A stretch of 12,905 bases of DNA from Spirochaetaceae bacterium (GCA_003554375.1 PWGF01000372.1:1-12905); one strand, 5' to 3'. Positions 1 to 6,544 are shown, numbered from the stretch's first letter. Numbers and translations are program-made. The notes: a model not told the origin generated them from the letters alone.

Positions 1-2
1 CC

Positions 3-305
3 GCCCGGAAGGCTCCGTCCGCCGGCTCCGCGCGGCTCGTTGCGACGGACGCTCCGAACGTGATCGTGGATTGCTTGAAACCGGCTGAGGACGGCTCCGG
101 GGACATCATAGCTCGGGCATACGAGAGCGCCCGCACGGCGACTCGCTCCACCCTCCGTTTCGGGTTCCCGTTTTCCGGTGTGCAGGAGACGGATATGCTT
201 GAGGAAAACGGCAGGCCGGTGGATTCGGACGGGACGAGTATTCGAACCGACTTCCGGCCGTTTGAGGTCAAGACGTTTCGGTTGACTCCTCGAGCTTTCG
301 GTTAA
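3..305 (+). CDS. GH38-type alpha-mannosidase, C-terminal fragment (5' end outside window)
   Basis: An open frame enters from the left edge and ends at TAA 303-305, giving about 100 residues. The stretch NVIVDCLKPAEDGSGDIIAR, followed by ESARTATRSTLRFGFP, ETDMLEENG and a final FRPFEVKTFRL, matches my knowledge of the C-terminal beta domain of glycoside hydrolase family 38 alpha-mannosidases. In that family an 'NVVVETVKKAEDG'-like strand precedes a closing 'FRPFEIKTLRL' strand. These enzymes hydrolyse alpha-mannosides and in bacteria are usually cytoplasmic proteins of 800-1000 residues. The catalytic domain lies outside the window, so activity cannot be judged. A GTG at 60 could be misread as a start, but the frame is open upstream and the sequence before it fits the family, so this is an internal codon. 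The gene converges on the GH13 gene and lies in a small carbohydrate-enzyme neighbourhood. Confidence 0.8.
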   Translation, partial: ARKAPSAGSARLVATDAPNVIVDCLKPAEDGSGDIIARAYESARTATRSTLRFGFPFSGVQETDMLEENGRPVDSDGTSIRTDFRPFEVKTFRLTPRAFG

Positions 306-342
306 CCGGAACGTGGGAGTAAGTCCGAGCCGCGTCACTCGA

Positions 343-374
343 GGCCGGCGAAGGCGACTCTCCCCTCGCCGGCC
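343..374. terminator. Hairpin between convergent GH38 and GH13 genes
   Basis: GGCCGGCGAAGG (343-354) pairs with CCCTCGCCGGCC (363-374), with one A-C mismatch and an 8-nt loop. It lies 38 nt after the GH38 stop and just past the end of the GH13 gene on the other strand, so it could serve both. There is no clear U-tract on either side, so factor-independent function is inference. Confidence 0.45.
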
Positions 375-387
375 GGCGCGGGGACGA

Positions 388-1893
388 CTATTGGAATACG
401 CAGGCGGTTCGCGGCGGAATGGTGCCGCCTTGCAGCCTGCTCTCCACCACGTCTGCGCGTCCCACCGAGCTGAGTCCGTCTTCGAAGCGCGACTTCGGCA
501 GCTCAACTGCTACCGGTACGTCCAGAGTCCACGGCTCATAGCCGGAGTTGACGGCTATGATCACGGCGTCGTCGCCCGCCGAGCGCGCAAAGACGAAAGT
601 GCCGGCCGCATCCTCTGCCGCAATGGTGTGGAAATCGCCTCGACGCAGAACCGGTAGATCGTGGCGGAGATGTGCGAGCTTTCGGACATAGTCCCGGAGC
701 TCGTTATCCCACGCTCCTTCATCTTCCGGCATGGGCTTCCGGCAGTCGGGGTCATGTCCGCCGTCGAGGCCGATTTCGTCTCCATAGTATATGCAGGGGG
801 CGCCCGGAAAGGTGAACTGAAGAGCGGTGGCCAGCTTAAATGCTTCTCCGTCGCCGCCCACCATCGTGAGAAATCTGGGCTCATCGTGGCTGCTTATCAG
901 GTTGAGCTGGGCTTGGACGATTTCCCAGTCGTATCGCGTGAGCAGGTCCTGTACTCCGGCGGCAAACTGCGATGCGCTGAGGTGCTGCACCTTGTGGCCG
1001 CTGGGTTGATGGAGTTTGGTATCGAGGTGCTTTCCGCCGCAGAAGCCGTAACAGAGGCGGTTGAAAACGTAGTTCATCACGGCGTCGAACTGATCGCCCC
1101 GGAGCCAACGATCCGCTTCCGTCCAGATTTCCCCGACGATGTACGCCTCCGGGTTGCCTTCCTTGACCGTGCGGCGGAACTCTTGCCAGAACTCGTCGTC
1201 GTCGATCTCATCCGGTACGTCGAGACGCCATCCGTCGATTCCTCGGTCAATCCAGTGGCGGGCGACATCGAGCAGAAATGTCCGGACCTCGGGGCAGTCT
1301 GTGTTGAACTTGGGGAGGGCCGGGATGTCCCACCACGCGGCATACCCGAATGCGTCCTTACTGCGGCCCGTTCTTACCGTCTTTGCCTCGAGTTTCTTAC
1401 TCGGGTAGGCTGCCGGCCCGACGCCGGGACCGAGCTTCTCATGGTCGAAGTGGAACCAGTCCAAGTAGGGAGAGCCCGTGCCGTTTTCCAACGTCTGTTG
1501 GAACTCGTACATGCCGCGGCTGGAGTGGTTGAACACCCCGTCCAGTATGACCTTTATGTCCTTCTCGTGGGCCTGCCGGATCAGCTCATCAAACGCTCTG
1601 TTACCGCCGAGGAGGGGATCGACCTGATAGTAGTCCTGAGTGTGATAACGGTGGTTCGACGCCGACTGGAAGATGGGATTGAAATAGATGGCGTTGACTC
1701 CAAGATCCTTGAGATAATCCAGGCGGTCCGCCACCCCGTAGAGATCGCCACCCTTATAGCCGAAGCGAGTAGGCGGAGCATCCCACGGCTCAAGGTGGGC
1801 CGGCTTCGGGGCACGATTGCTGCGGGCAAACCGGTCGGGAAAGATCTGATAGAAGACTGCGTCCTTAATCCATTCAGGTGTTTTCGGTGTCAT
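388..1893 (-). CDS. GH13 alpha-glycosidase, cyclomaltodextrinase/neopullulanase type
   Basis: Alpha-amylase superfamily enzyme of 501 aa, predicted to hydrolyse alpha-1,4 (and possibly alpha-1,6) links in maltodextrins, cyclodextrins or pullulan fragments in the cytoplasm; no signal peptide is visible. Numbered from ATG 1893, the TIM barrel starts almost at once (KDAVFYQIFPDRF). Region I is DGVFNH. The nucleophile Asp225 is in DGWRLD, the acid/base Glu255 in VGEIW and the stabiliser Asp337 in SSHDEPR. The LPKFN motif and DPDCRKPMP resemble the neopullulanase subgroup (GH13_20), but the N-terminal CBM34 domain usual there is absent. A GTG at 1956 would add 21 residues. I prefer ATG 1893 because the extension does not look like protein and a promoter ends 8 nt before this ATG. 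There is no Shine-Dalgarno. An operator-like palindrome overlaps the -35 box. The family is sure; exact substrate preference is inferred. Confidence 0.92.
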   Translation of the reverse strand: MTPKTPEWIKDAVFYQIFPDRFARSNRAPKPAHLEPWDAPPTRFGYKGGDLYGVADRLDYLKDLGVNAIYFNPIFQSASNHRYHTQDYYQVDPLLGGNRAFDELIRQAHEKDIKVILDGVFNHSSRGMYEFQQTLENGTGSPYLDWFHFDHEKLGPGVGPAAYPSKKLEAKTVRTGRSKDAFGYAAWWDIPALPKFNTDCPEVRTFLLDVARHWIDRGIDGWRLDVPDEIDDDEFWQEFRRTVKEGNPEAYIVGEIWTEADRWLRGDQFDAVMNYVFNRLCYGFCGGKHLDTKLHQPSGHKVQHLSASQFAAGVQDLLTRYDWEIVQAQLNLISSHDEPRFLTMVGGDGEAFKLATALQFTFPGAPCIYYGDEIGLDGGHDPDCRKPMPEDEGAWDNELRDYVRKLAHLRHDLPVLRRGDFHTIAAEDAAGTFVFARSAGDDAVIIAVNSGYEPWTLDVPVAVELPKSRFEDGLSSVGRADVVESRLQGGTIPPRTACVFQ

Positions 1894-1901
1894 ATCGCCG
1901 T

Positions 1902-1930
1902 ACGGTATCACCGTCGCAACAAAACCGCAA
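1902..1930 (-). promoter_or_regulatory. Putative promoter of the GH13 gene, abutting its ATG
   Basis: On the minus strand, TTGCGG (1925-1930), a 17-nt spacer and TACCGT (1902-1907) are followed by 8 nt and then ATG 1893. Transcription would start about 1-2 nt before the ATG or on it, giving a leaderless or nearly leaderless mRNA. The boxes are weak individually (3/6 and 3/6 consensus); the support comes from the same geometry at other genes here. Confidence 0.45.
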
Positions 1931-1940
1931 ATCGGTTTAC
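1927..1940. promoter_or_regulatory. Operator-like imperfect palindrome (LacI-family type)
   Basis: GCAAATCGGTTTAC has a CG centre and matches the perfect palindrome at 4374-4387 in 10 of 14 positions, including 10 of the 11 core bases (AAA[C/T]CGGTTTA). It overlaps the -35 hexamer of the minus-strand GH13 gene, where a bound repressor would exclude RNA polymerase. LacI-family maltose regulators use CG-centred palindromes of this kind. No LacI-family gene is in the window, so the link is inference. Confidence 0.4.
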
Positions 1941-2053
1941 CGCCGGCCGCTTCCACCCCCGTCCGACGATTCCACGTTCTGTTGCCATAAAGGCCGCCGA
2001 CTTGATTTCAACCCAACTCGAATGCGTGTCGCGGCAGACGCCTTCCCGAGGGC

Positions 2054-2082
2054 TTGACTGCAGAAGGCGCTCGGCATAGCGT
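2054..2082 (+). promoter_or_regulatory. Putative promoter of the patatin gene, abutting its ATG
   Basis: TTGACT (2054-2059), a 17-nt spacer and TAGCGT (2077-2082) are followed by 10 nt to ATG 2093. The -35 box matches 5/6 of consensus, and the -10 box keeps the T-A-...-T positions. The predicted start is about 3 nt before the ATG, leaving no room for a Shine-Dalgarno, and none is present. Confidence 0.5.
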
Positions 2083-2092
2083 ATGGCCATCC

Positions 2093-2980
2093 ATGGAACG
2101 CCTAAGAACCGGTATCCGTAGTCGCCGTCCTCAACGAGTGGGCCTCGCGCTGTCGGGAGGAGGGGCGAAAGGGCTCGCCTTCATCCCGATCTTGGAATAT
2201 CTCGAGCAACGCGGTTTGAAGCCCGTCGCGGTGGCCGGCACGAGTGCCGGTGCTCTGTTCGGCGGTATGTATGCCTCCGGCGTGGCGCCGTCCCGGATTC
2301 GTCGGACTTTTGGCGGCCTTACCACGTGGGAAGAGCTTTCGATGTACGATGTCAACCTGAAGCGACGGGGACTGGTGAAAGGGGCGAGAGTCCATGAGTT
2401 CATCTCCCGCCATCTCCCGGTCACCACGTTTGAGGAGATGCCTATCCCCTTTCGGGCGGTGGCCACCGATCTCTGGCGGCGTGAGGAAGTTGTCTACAGC
2501 TCGGGGAACCTTGCGGATGCCATCCGTGCGAGCATCTCGATTCCTGGAATCTTTGATCCCTTCGTAATCGACGGAAGAGTCCTTGTCGATGGGGGCGCGG
2601 TGAATCCGCTGCCCTACGACCGCCTCCGGGATCTCTGCGACTTCGTGATCGCAGTTCATCTGACCGAGCATGTTGAGGTTCCGGATGAGCCGGCGGTTCC
2701 TCCGCTCTCTCAAACCGTTATCAATGGCCATCGAATCATGCGAGATACGATAGTGCGCGTAAAGGTGGAGAGCGATCCGCCTGATGTCTACTATCGACTC
2801 CAAATCGGAGGGGCCGGGATGCTTGATTTTGGCAAGTTCGATCTCATCGTCCAGCAGGCGGAGGACGATCTCGATGAGTTTGCTAGAAAGCTGGATGCAG
2901 GGCTCAGCCGGCGGGGACTCCTGAGCCGATTCCTCGACCAGAAGCCGGGCGCCTCCGAGCCCGGACAGCGGTGGCCCTGA
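2093..2980 (+). CDS. Patatin-like phospholipase family protein
   Basis: Serine lipid acyl hydrolase of 295 aa (patatin/RssA/NTE-like fold), predicted to cleave fatty acids from phospholipids or related esters. The oxyanion-hole glycines are in SGGGAKG (21-27). The nucleophile elbow is GTSAG with Ser51, and the second member of the Ser-Asp dyad is Asp166 in DGG. The helper segment ASISIPGIF is also typical. There is no signal peptide or transmembrane segment, so it is probably cytoplasmic or peripheral to the membrane. The short C-terminal tail (from about 270) is not part of the core fold. A TTG at 2054 would add 13 residues, but that TTG lies in the -35 box of the likely promoter, so ATG 2093 is chosen. 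The gene is divergent from the GH13 gene and convergent with the DUF456 gene. Family assignment is firm; the substrate is not predictable. Confidence 0.92.
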   Translation: MERLRTGIRSRRPQRVGLALSGGGAKGLAFIPILEYLEQRGLKPVAVAGTSAGALFGGMYASGVAPSRIRRTFGGLTTWEELSMYDVNLKRRGLVKGARVHEFISRHLPVTTFEEMPIPFRAVATDLWRREEVVYSSGNLADAIRASISIPGIFDPFVIDGRVLVDGGAVNPLPYDRLRDLCDFVIAVHLTEHVEVPDEPAVPPLSQTVINGHRIMRDTIVRVKVESDPPDVYYRLQIGGAGMLDFGKFDLIVQQAEDDLDEFARKLDAGLSRRGLLSRFLDQKPGASEPGQRWP

Positions 2981-2995
2981 CGGCGGTGCCCTGGT

Positions 2996-3020
2996 GGCCG
3001 CCGCCCCGGTGGCGGCGGCC
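2996..3020. terminator. Strong hairpin between convergent patatin and DUF456 genes
   Basis: GGCCGCCGCC (2996-3005) and GGCGGCGGCC (3011-3020) form a perfect 10-bp GC stem with loop CCGGT, centred in the 72-bp gap between the two converging stop codons. No U-tract follows on either strand. It sits inside a duplicated stretch: CCCTGAC[G/A]GCGGTGCC occurs at 2975-2990 (containing the patatin stop) and again at 3019-3034, differing at one base. Confidence 0.55.
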
Positions 3021-3052
3021 CTGACAGCGGTGCCGGCAGGCGACATTTGCGG

Positions 3053-3550
3053 TTATCCCAGCAGGTTAACGGCACCTCGTACGTAGTAGAAGGCCACGAC
3101 TCCCGTTACTGCAAGCTTGAGAAGCGTGGCGAGGAGCGTACCGCGCAGGACGCCGAGAGCTGCCCGCAACGGGTTGGGATTGGAGCGGTTGAAGACGGCC
3201 TCCAGGACTAGGGCGCCCACGAACGCTCCGACAATAACCCCGAACGGCGGGAAGAATATCGTTCCGACGATCATCCCGAGGATGCTTCCCCACACGCCTG
3301 CTCGTCCTCCGCCGGCCTTCCTGGTGGCGGTAACCGGCAGCACACTGTCGAGAATGGACACGCCGGCAACGACGACGGCCAGGACAACCAACGTGACCGG
3401 AGCATAGAGCGCAAATCCCCCGGGAATGGAGAGAACGATAAGAGCAGCATACGCAACGATCGGACCGGGCAACCCCGGCAGTATGCACCCTACGAAGCCC
3501 ACTATAAGCAGCACCAACCCGACCACCAAGAGGATGATTTCGAGTGCCAT
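3053..3550 (-). CDS. DUF456 family integral membrane protein
   Basis: Very hydrophobic protein of 165 aa. The start (MALEIILLVVGLVLLIVGFV), then GCILPGLPGPIVAYAALIVL and the glycine-rich GSILGMIVGTIFFPPFGVIVG block with GAFVGAL, are the pattern I know from DUF456 proteins (about 160 aa). Approximate membrane segments are 3-24, 27-48, 51-70, 86-118 (probably a re-entrant or paired segment) and 138-160. The function of the family is unknown. The frame is open for a further 143 codons upstream, but that part is arginine/proline-rich and crosses the inverted-repeat element, so it is not coding. ATG 3550 starts the first hydrophobic helix and has a promoter 8 nt upstream. No Shine-Dalgarno is seen. 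The gene is alone on its strand, with no visible operon partner. Confidence 0.88.
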   Translation of the reverse strand: MALEIILLVVGLVLLIVGFVGCILPGLPGPIVAYAALIVLSIPGGFALYAPVTLVVLAVVVAGVSILDSVLPVTATRKAGGGRAGVWGSILGMIVGTIFFPPFGVIVGAFVGALVLEAVFNRSNPNPLRAALGVLRGTLLATLLKLAVTGVVAFYYVRGAVNLLG

Positions 3551-3558
3551 GATGCCGG

Positions 3559-3587
3559 ATTCTCGCCGGTTTCGGCCGGTGTGACAA
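3559..3587 (-). promoter_or_regulatory. Putative promoter of the DUF456 gene, abutting its ATG
   Basis: On the minus strand, TTGTCA (3582-3587), a 17-nt spacer and GAGAAT (3559-3564) are followed by 8 nt and ATG 3550. The -35 box matches 5/6 and the -10 box 4/6 of consensus. The -35 box directly abuts the left arm of the inverted-repeat element (3588). Confidence 0.5.
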
Positions 3588-3771
3588 GGGTGCTCCCCAG
3601 GGCAAACGCAGTTGGAAAACGCACCTGGAAGCGCGGCGGCGACTGTCCGCCCTTGGGGGCTTTGCGGGGCTCGCAGTGGTGTCGCGAAACGGGTGAGTAC
3701 GCGCTTCAGCGGCTTTTCGCCGCCGCCGTCGAACCGTACTGATCCAACTGCGTTTGCCCTGGGGTGCTCCC
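3588..3771. repeat. 184-bp element with long terminal inverted repeats (MITE-like or giant hairpin)
   Basis: A perfect 22-bp inverted repeat (3595-3616 and 3743-3764; core CAGGGCAAACGCAGTTGG and its complement) extends outward to 29-bp arms with 27/29 pairing (3588-3616 and 3743-3771). The interior is GC-rich and non-coding and holds a further complementary pair: GCGGCGGCGA near 3632 and TCGCCGCCGC near 3717. It fills much of the 324-bp gap between the divergent DUF456 gene and the gene at 3875. GTGA occurs near both outer ends (3581 and 3772) but does not directly abut the left arm, so a target-site duplication is not convincing. It could be a non-autonomous transposon relic or an RNA/DNA cruciform. 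Confidence 0.6.
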
Positions 3772-3821
3772 GTGAGATATCCTGGATAGCGGAAAGAGCA
3801 AGCAGCATTGGACGCCATCTT

Positions 3822-3847
3822 GGTCGATTAGGTCGATTTAGGTCGGT
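3822..3847 (+). repeat. Three short tandem GGTCGATT-type repeats upstream of the 3875 gene
   Basis: GGTCGATT (3822-3829), GGTCGATT (3831-3838) and GGTCGGT (3841-3847) follow each other with a 9-10 bp period, about one helical turn. They end 27 bp before the GTG start. The position suits a regulator-binding array, but no convincing promoter could be fixed for this gene, so the role is open. Confidence 0.35.
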
Positions 3848-3861
3848 AGAGGACCGACTGC

Positions 3862-3870
3862 AAGGGAGGA
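3862..3870 (+). promoter_or_regulatory. Shine-Dalgarno that fixes the GTG start at 3875
   Basis: AAGGGAGGA ends 4 nt before GTG 3875. It supports GTG 3875 over the in-frame ATG at 3911. Confidence 0.7.
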
Positions 3871-3874
3871 GCGT

Positions 3875-4273
3875 GTGCAACACTGGAAAACACGAGAGTT
3901 CGAAGAGACCATGAAGGCAATGCTGGATGAGGTTGACGCTGAATTGGAGCGCCGCTACGGCGAGACGTATCCGCTTCATCCGGCCCGAGCTGAAGCGGGG
4001 GAAACCACCGACAGGGCGCAGTCAGGGCTCTTCACCGTGGGGGCGCTCTTCTCTCCGGGATACGGAACCGAAGTCGGGCGCGGGTATATTCTGGACGTCC
4101 AGATCGCCACGCTCCGCGATGTGCCGGATGAGATCGAGGAGGAGATCGACGGCGTGGCTGCCTCCCTCATACAGGATATTCTGCCGCGCTACTTCCCGGA
4201 TCGCGACCTCTCCGTTACCAGAGAAGGGCGATACTACAAGATTCACGGTGACCTCAGTCTTGGAGTCGTCTGA
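3875..4273 (+). CDS. Hypothetical protein of unknown function
   Basis: Soluble protein of 132 aa; I do not recognise its family. The first 30 residues form a charged amphipathic helix (EFEETMKAMLDEVDAELERR). A short linker follows. The rest is a mixed alpha/beta region with FTVGALFSPGYGTEVGRGYI (53-72), a strand LDVQIATL, an acidic helix EIEEEIDGVAASLIQDILPRY (about 86-106, one helix) and a closing YYKIHGDLSLG. This ordered pattern, the consistent codon use and a strong Shine-Dalgarno make a real gene likely. There is no signal peptide or membrane segment. An overlapping frame at 3927-4322 has an arginine/serine-rich shadow composition and is not accepted. The gene precedes the amylase lipoprotein, but a separate promoter at 4332-4360 argues against tight co-expression. 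Confidence 0.75.
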   Translation: MQHWKTREFEETMKAMLDEVDAELERRYGETYPLHPARAEAGETTDRAQSGLFTVGALFSPGYGTEVGRGYILDVQIATLRDVPDEIEEEIDGVAASLIQDILPRYFPDRDLSVTREGRYYKIHGDLSLGVV

Positions 4274-4331
4274 GCCGGGGGCTTGCCGGGCCAAACGCGC
4301 GCGGGTGCGCTTCGAGGCTTAGATTCTTTCC

Positions 4332-4360
4332 TTGACGGGCGGCGAAAGTCGCGTTAGGGT
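4332..4360 (+). promoter_or_regulatory. Putative promoter of the alpha-amylase lipoprotein gene
   Basis: TTGACG (4332-4337), a 17-nt spacer and TAGGGT (4355-4360) form a sigma70-like promoter with a start near 4367. The -35 box matches 4/6 of consensus and the -10 keeps T-A-...-T. The start is about 213 nt upstream of ATG 4580, unlike the abutting promoters elsewhere in the window. Confidence 0.5.
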
Positions 4361-4373
4361 CGTAAACGTGCTG

Positions 4374-4387
4374 ATAAACCGGTTTAT
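4374..4387. promoter_or_regulatory. Perfect 14-bp operator-like palindrome upstream of the amylase gene
   Basis: ATAAACCGGTTTAT is an exact palindrome with a CG centre, lying about 8-20 nt downstream of the predicted transcription start. A repressor here would block clearance of polymerase. The symmetry and AAACCGGTTT core are typical of LacI/GalR-family operators, many of which control maltose, sucrose or starch genes. A related site lies at 1927-1940 by the other GH13 gene. Confidence 0.55.
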
Positions 4388-4579
4388 ATAGGCGCCGATA
4401 GGATTTGCAGCATAGCGTAGCTCGTGCGGCTGCATTGCCCTCTTTCGGCGTCGCCGCCCACCGTGCTCTTCGAAATCGGAACGACCGTTGGCCAAGGAAC
4501 GAGGCTTGAACAGTTTCAGATGGCGCGGAGCTCTGCGGGCCGGCAGAAGGAACAAGACACATAAGGAGGATTAGCGTAT
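4388..4579 (+). other. Long 5' leader of the amylase mRNA
   Basis: The 306-bp gap between 4273 and 4580 contains no gene. The first part holds the promoter and operator; the rest would be a leader of about 213 nt. I can see one modest hairpin, TGCAGC (4406-4411) with GCTGCA (4429-4434), and a TTGGCCAA palindrome at 4488-4495. It does not match a riboswitch class I can recognise from sequence alone. The leader ends in TAAGGAGGA (4562-4570), a near-perfect Shine-Dalgarno 9 nt before ATG 4580. Confidence 0.4.
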
Positions 4580-6463
4580 ATGCGCGGTAAGCTTAGCATG
4601 GCACTGTTGGGTGCACTCGCACTGCTGTTGGTCATCGCGGGATGTGAAACGGATCCGGCTCCCGAGCCGCCCCCGCCCACGGATAACAATCCGGCACGGG
4701 AGGAGCAGGATACTGAAGACCGAAAGGCGGTCGTTTACCAGATGATGACGCGGCTGTTCGCAAATACCGAAGATACGAACCGGCCGTGGGGGACTATTGA
4801 AGAGAATGGCGTGAGCACCTTCAACGACATCACCGACACGGCCTTGGAGGAGCTTGCGGACTTGGGCGTAACCCATGTCTATTACACCGGTGTCATCGAC
4901 CACCATACGATGGTGGACTTCACCGATTACGGGTTTCCGCTGGACGATGCGGACATCATCAAAGGCCGAGCCGGTTCTCCCTTTGCCATACGGGACTACT
5001 TCGATGTCACGCCGCTTCTAGCCGAGGACATCGATCACCGCATGCAAGAGTTCGAGGCCTTGATCGATCGAACGCATGACGCGGGCATGGAAGTGATTAT
5101 CGATCTCGTTCCAAACCACGTCGGCCGGGGCTATGAGAGCCGGCAGCGTCCGGAAGGTATTCCGGAGCTCGGCGAGGGCGACGATGAGACGGTCGAGTTC
5201 GATCCCGACAACAACTTCTACTATCTGCCGGACACCGAGTTCCAGGTTCCGGAGGAGCACAGGTTGCCGGACCACGAGGTGCCGGAGACGGCTGACGGCC
5301 ATTTCGAAGAGGTTCCCGCCAAGGTGACCGGCAATGACGTATTCAGCCCTTCGCCTTCTCATCACGACTGGTTTGAGACGGTGAAACTCAACTACGGAGT
5401 CGATGTCGGAGGGGACGGTTCTGAGCACTTCGATCCCATTCCGGACACGTGGCACCGAATGCTCGAAATCATGCAGTTCTGGGCCGAGCGCGGCGTCGAC
5501 GGATTCCGGGTTGATATGGTGCAGATGGTACCTGTCGAGTTCTTCGAGTGGGCCGTCCCCCAGGTTCGTGAGATTAATCCGAACTTCCGCTTGATTGCGG
5601 AGATCTACGCGCCCGGAGAGTATCGTGACTACGTCGAGCGTGGCGGTTTCGATGTCCTCTACGACAAAGTGGGCGTCTACGATACGGTGCGTGCAATGAC
5701 CCGCGGGCGCTCGGATGGGCGCGCACTCTCTCGTGACTGGCGTACGCTCTCGGATATCCAGAGCCATATGATCCGGTTTATGGAGAACCATGACGAGCAG
5801 CGGCTTGCGTCGCCCCAGTTTGCGGGGAGCCCGGACTTCGGCATCCCCGGAATGATGGTCACCAGTACCATGCACACCGGGCCGATCATGCTCTACTTCG
5901 GTCAGGAAGTCGGAGAGCCCGGCGAGGGAGATATGGGATTTAGCACCAACGACGGACGAACGAGCATCTTCGATTTCTGGGGCGTTCCGGAGCATCAGAA
6001 GTGGGTGAACGACGGAGCGTTCGACGGCGGGCAACTGTCGGAGGAGCAGCAGGAGCTTCGCTCATACTACCAGTCGCTTTTCGCCTTTATCCAGGAGGAA
6101 GAGGTCGTACGAACCGGGTACACTTACGATTTGGATTGGGCGAACGAGCGGAACGCTCAGGGGTATGACGACGCCACCTTCGCGTACATTCGCCATACGG
6201 AGGACGATGCGTACCTCTTCGTCGCGAACTTCGACGACGCCGATGGCCGTGAGATGCGACTGACTATCCCGGAAGAAGCCTGGGCTCACATGGATCGGCA
6301 GATGGATGCCGACTACGAGATCGAGGAGATCTTCTGGGGGCGAGACGACTCTTACGCGTTCAACGGTGCGGACGTCGCCGACCCGGAGGATCCGCAGTCG
6401 GGCGTCCGGGTGACGGTCGGACCGGTGGATACGGCGGTGTACCGCTTGTCGGCTGCCGACTAG
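4580..6463 (+). CDS. GH13 alpha-amylase family lipoprotein
   Basis: Secreted starch-degrading enzyme of 627 aa, predicted to act in the periplasm or on the cell surface. Residues 1-22 are a lipoprotein signal (RGK, hydrophobic core, VIAGC with lipidated Cys22). A proline- and acid-rich linker runs to about 48. The (beta/alpha)8 barrel holds region I DLVPNH (175-180), nucleophile Asp312 in GVDGFRVDMV, acid/base Glu341 in LIAEIY and stabiliser Asp405 in ENHDEQR. The last 100 residues or so form the usual C-terminal beta domain. The segment MVPVEFFEWAVPQVREINP resembles envelope amylases known from Bacteroidota. The mature protein is rich in Asp and Glu, as in salt-adapted secreted proteins. A very strong Shine-Dalgarno fixes the start. 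It differs strongly from the cytoplasmic GH13 at 388-1893 and so is not a duplicate. All catalytic residues are intact; substrate detail is inferred. Confidence 0.93.
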   Translation: MRGKLSMALLGALALLLVIAGCETDPAPEPPPPTDNNPAREEQDTEDRKAVVYQMMTRLFANTEDTNRPWGTIEENGVSTFNDITDTALEELADLGVTHVYYTGVIDHHTMVDFTDYGFPLDDADIIKGRAGSPFAIRDYFDVTPLLAEDIDHRMQEFEALIDRTHDAGMEVIIDLVPNHVGRGYESRQRPEGIPELGEGDDETVEFDPDNNFYYLPDTEFQVPEEHRLPDHEVPETADGHFEEVPAKVTGNDVFSPSPSHHDWFETVKLNYGVDVGGDGSEHFDPIPDTWHRMLEIMQFWAERGVDGFRVDMVQMVPVEFFEWAVPQVREINPNFRLIAEIYAPGEYRDYVERGGFDVLYDKVGVYDTVRAMTRGRSDGRALSRDWRTLSDIQSHMIRFMENHDEQRLASPQFAGSPDFGIPGMMVTSTMHTGPIMLYFGQEVGEPGEGDMGFSTNDGRTSIFDFWGVPEHQKWVNDGAFDGGQLSEEQQELRSYYQSLFAFIQEEEVVRTGYTYDLDWANERNAQGYDDATFAYIRHTEDDAYLFVANFDDADGREMRLTIPEEAWAHMDRQMDADYEIEEIFWGRDDSYAFNGADVADPEDPQSGVRVTVGPVDTAVYRLSAAD

Positions 6464-6494
6464 TCGGGAAGCTCGCCGGAACACGCGAACCGTC

Positions 6495-6544
6495 GCCGCC
6501 GGGAGGCATCTGGGTGCGCAAAGCACCCGGGTGGCCCCGGCGGC
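6495..6544 (+). terminator. Nested hairpin terminator after the amylase gene
   Basis: An outer perfect stem, GCCGCCGGG (6495-6503) with CCCGGCGGC (6536-6544), encloses an inner perfect stem, GGGTGC (6512-6517) with GCACCC (6523-6528), whose loop is GCAAA. It lies 31 nt after the stop at 6463. Only a pyrimidine-mixed GCGTCTCTC follows, not a U-run, so a classical intrinsic terminator is not certain. Confidence 0.6.

Noticed and set aside
661..2079. Plus-strand 472-codon frame antisense to the GH13 gene
   Set aside because: The opposite strand encodes a full GH13 enzyme with all catalytic motifs; the frame is a GC-rich shadow, resembles no family and has no ribosome binding site.
2102..3046. 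Minus-strand 314-codon frame antisense to the patatin gene
   Set aside because: The patatin motifs on the plus strand are unambiguous; the antisense product is low-complexity at its N-terminus and unrecognisable.
3588..3771. Integron attC site
   Set aside because: GTTGGA and TCCAAC lie in the reverse order of the attC core sites (RYYYAAC left, GTTRRRY right), and no integrase is present.
3551..3979. N-terminal extension of the DUF456 frame by 143 residues
   Set aside because: The extension is Arg/Pro-rich, crosses the inverted-repeat element and overlaps the gene at 3875; the natural start is the ATG at the first membrane helix.
5018..6034. Minus-strand 338-codon frame antisense to the amylase lipoprotein
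   Set aside because: It lies wholly inside a certain gene on the other strand and its sequence has the His/Arg/Val-rich look of a reverse-complement shadow.
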